Assembly: GCA_020086605.1 (NCBI GenBank)
Contig: JACBWW010000003.1
Location: forward strand, 8,069,008-8,133,007
Reading direction: 5' to 3'
Length of the DNA: 64,000 nt
From: Lanius collurio
Taxonomy: Eukaryota; Chordata; Aves; Passeriformes; Laniidae
Every line of letters begins with the position of its first letter. Positions within the stretch are counted from its first letter, which is position 1. A program made the translations under genes and the position numbers. The notes below the pieces were generated by a model that saw nothing but the letters and a program-made list of their open reading frames with translations, was not told where the DNA came from and ran no database searches. Positions 63,563 to 64,000 of this stretch are shown one piece after another.

Positions 63563-63625
63563 GAAGACAGTGCTGAATCCCGAGCAGCTTCTATAGCTCG
63601 CTTCTTTGCAGACGATCCTCTAATG
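63563..63625 (+). CDS. candidate internal coding exon, 63 nt, phase 0 to phase 0
   Basis: Excellent splice signals bracket a short open segment: acceptor CTGTTCCTTTGCAG ending at 63562 and donor ATG|GTATGT at 63626. Only one of the three frames is open, and it is exactly 21 codons, beginning EDSAESRAAS and ending FADDPLM. Both ends are phase 0, so the exon is symmetrical. The peptide is polar, alanine- and acid-rich and probably helical, without a recognisable domain. It is compatible in frame with the phase-0 donors of the candidate exon at 53007, whose glutamine-rich juxtamembrane stretch it could extend. The parent gene was not identified. Short exons can arise by chance, so this is moderate support. 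Confidence 0.5.
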
Positions 63626-64000
63626 GTATGTTGAAGCAAACTGAGTGCCCACCACCAAAACTCACCTGAATTCCAATGTTTACACCTGATTTTGAATCCA
63701 AGTCCAGATTTAAAGACGATAAAGGAGGTCTGTCCATGAACAAAAATATCCTTAGATGGCTAAAAATATCAAAAAGCACTTGAATAAATTCTCATTAATA
63801 AACTAAAATTTATCATCTGGCTTTTCTGACACTCTAATGATGAAAGATATAAGGTGTAGGTATTACAGATACACAGATGCCTGTCATAAGTAAAAGAAAT
63901 TATTAATATTATTATTAATGTGTCTTACACCTCGAGGGTCTAACTGAGGTAAGAGTCCCACTCCTTGTGCATGTAGTCAGACATTGCAGTTCACCACATA
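63626..64000. other. non-coding, possibly intron after the 63-nt exon
   Basis: AT-rich. A TATTAATATTATTATTAATG patch lies near 63900. A 62-codon minus-strand frame overlaps the exon and lacks any domain. Nothing else supported before the window ends. Confidence 0.5.

Noticed and set aside
1..64000. CRISPR arrays, prokaryotic operons, integrons or phage
   Set aside because: No regular spacer-repeat array, no ribosome-binding-site-led gene clusters, and repeats are vertebrate (CR1, ERV LTRs).

Overview
This window is vertebrate nuclear DNA, almost certainly from a bird. The strongest evidence is the repeats: four copies of the avian/reptilian LINE CR1, one with its terminal short-unit tail (ATTCTGTGA-type) intact, plus several solo LTRs of avian endogenous retroviruses. 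The LTR at 39366-39963 belongs to a family I recognise as very common in bird genomes, especially songbirds. No bacterial, plasmid or phage genes, operons, CRISPR arrays, rRNA or tRNA genes were seen. The DNA is AT-rich with few CpGs and has no long open reading frame; the longest is 147 codons and shows no recognisable domain.

Layout. 1-3000: no gene, a 30-base poly-A run. 3000-4060: a dense, CpG-containing block with many homeodomain/MEIS-like words, the best candidate distal regulatory element of the left half. 4061-19110: no gene recognised, with possible regulatory islands near 13.5, 15.4 and 16.3 kb. 19115-21452: a repeat cluster (CR1 on +, CR1 on -, then an LTR-like insertion). 26093-26970: a solo LTR abutting the 3' tail of a minus-strand CR1. 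27.8-28.3 and 32.3-32.6 kb: further regulatory candidates. 39366-39963: solo ERVL-type LTR. 42.8-47.1 kb: scattered short regulatory candidates. 53007-53211: a candidate first coding exon of a type II single-pass membrane protein. 54.8-58.0 kb: a second dense regulatory block, including two abutting TCF/LEF sites. 58369-about 59055: a solo LTR with TATA box and poly-A signal. 59340-60515: an old, broken CR1 copy. 63563-63625: a clean 63-nt, phase-0 internal coding exon candidate.

Interpretation. The window looks like a gene-poor stretch of a bird chromosome with many candidate regulatory islands. The 5' end of a plus-strand gene may begin near 53 kb and run out of the right edge. The two candidate exons are compatible in reading frame, so they could belong to one gene with an intron of about 10.4 kb, but this is inference. 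I could not name the gene. The regulatory calls rest on sequence texture (clustered binding-site words, low repeat content, CpGs kept in an AT-rich background), not on an alignment. I found no convincing new biological system. The best leads are the membrane-protein exon pair and the 54.8-55.6 kb and 3-4 kb blocks.
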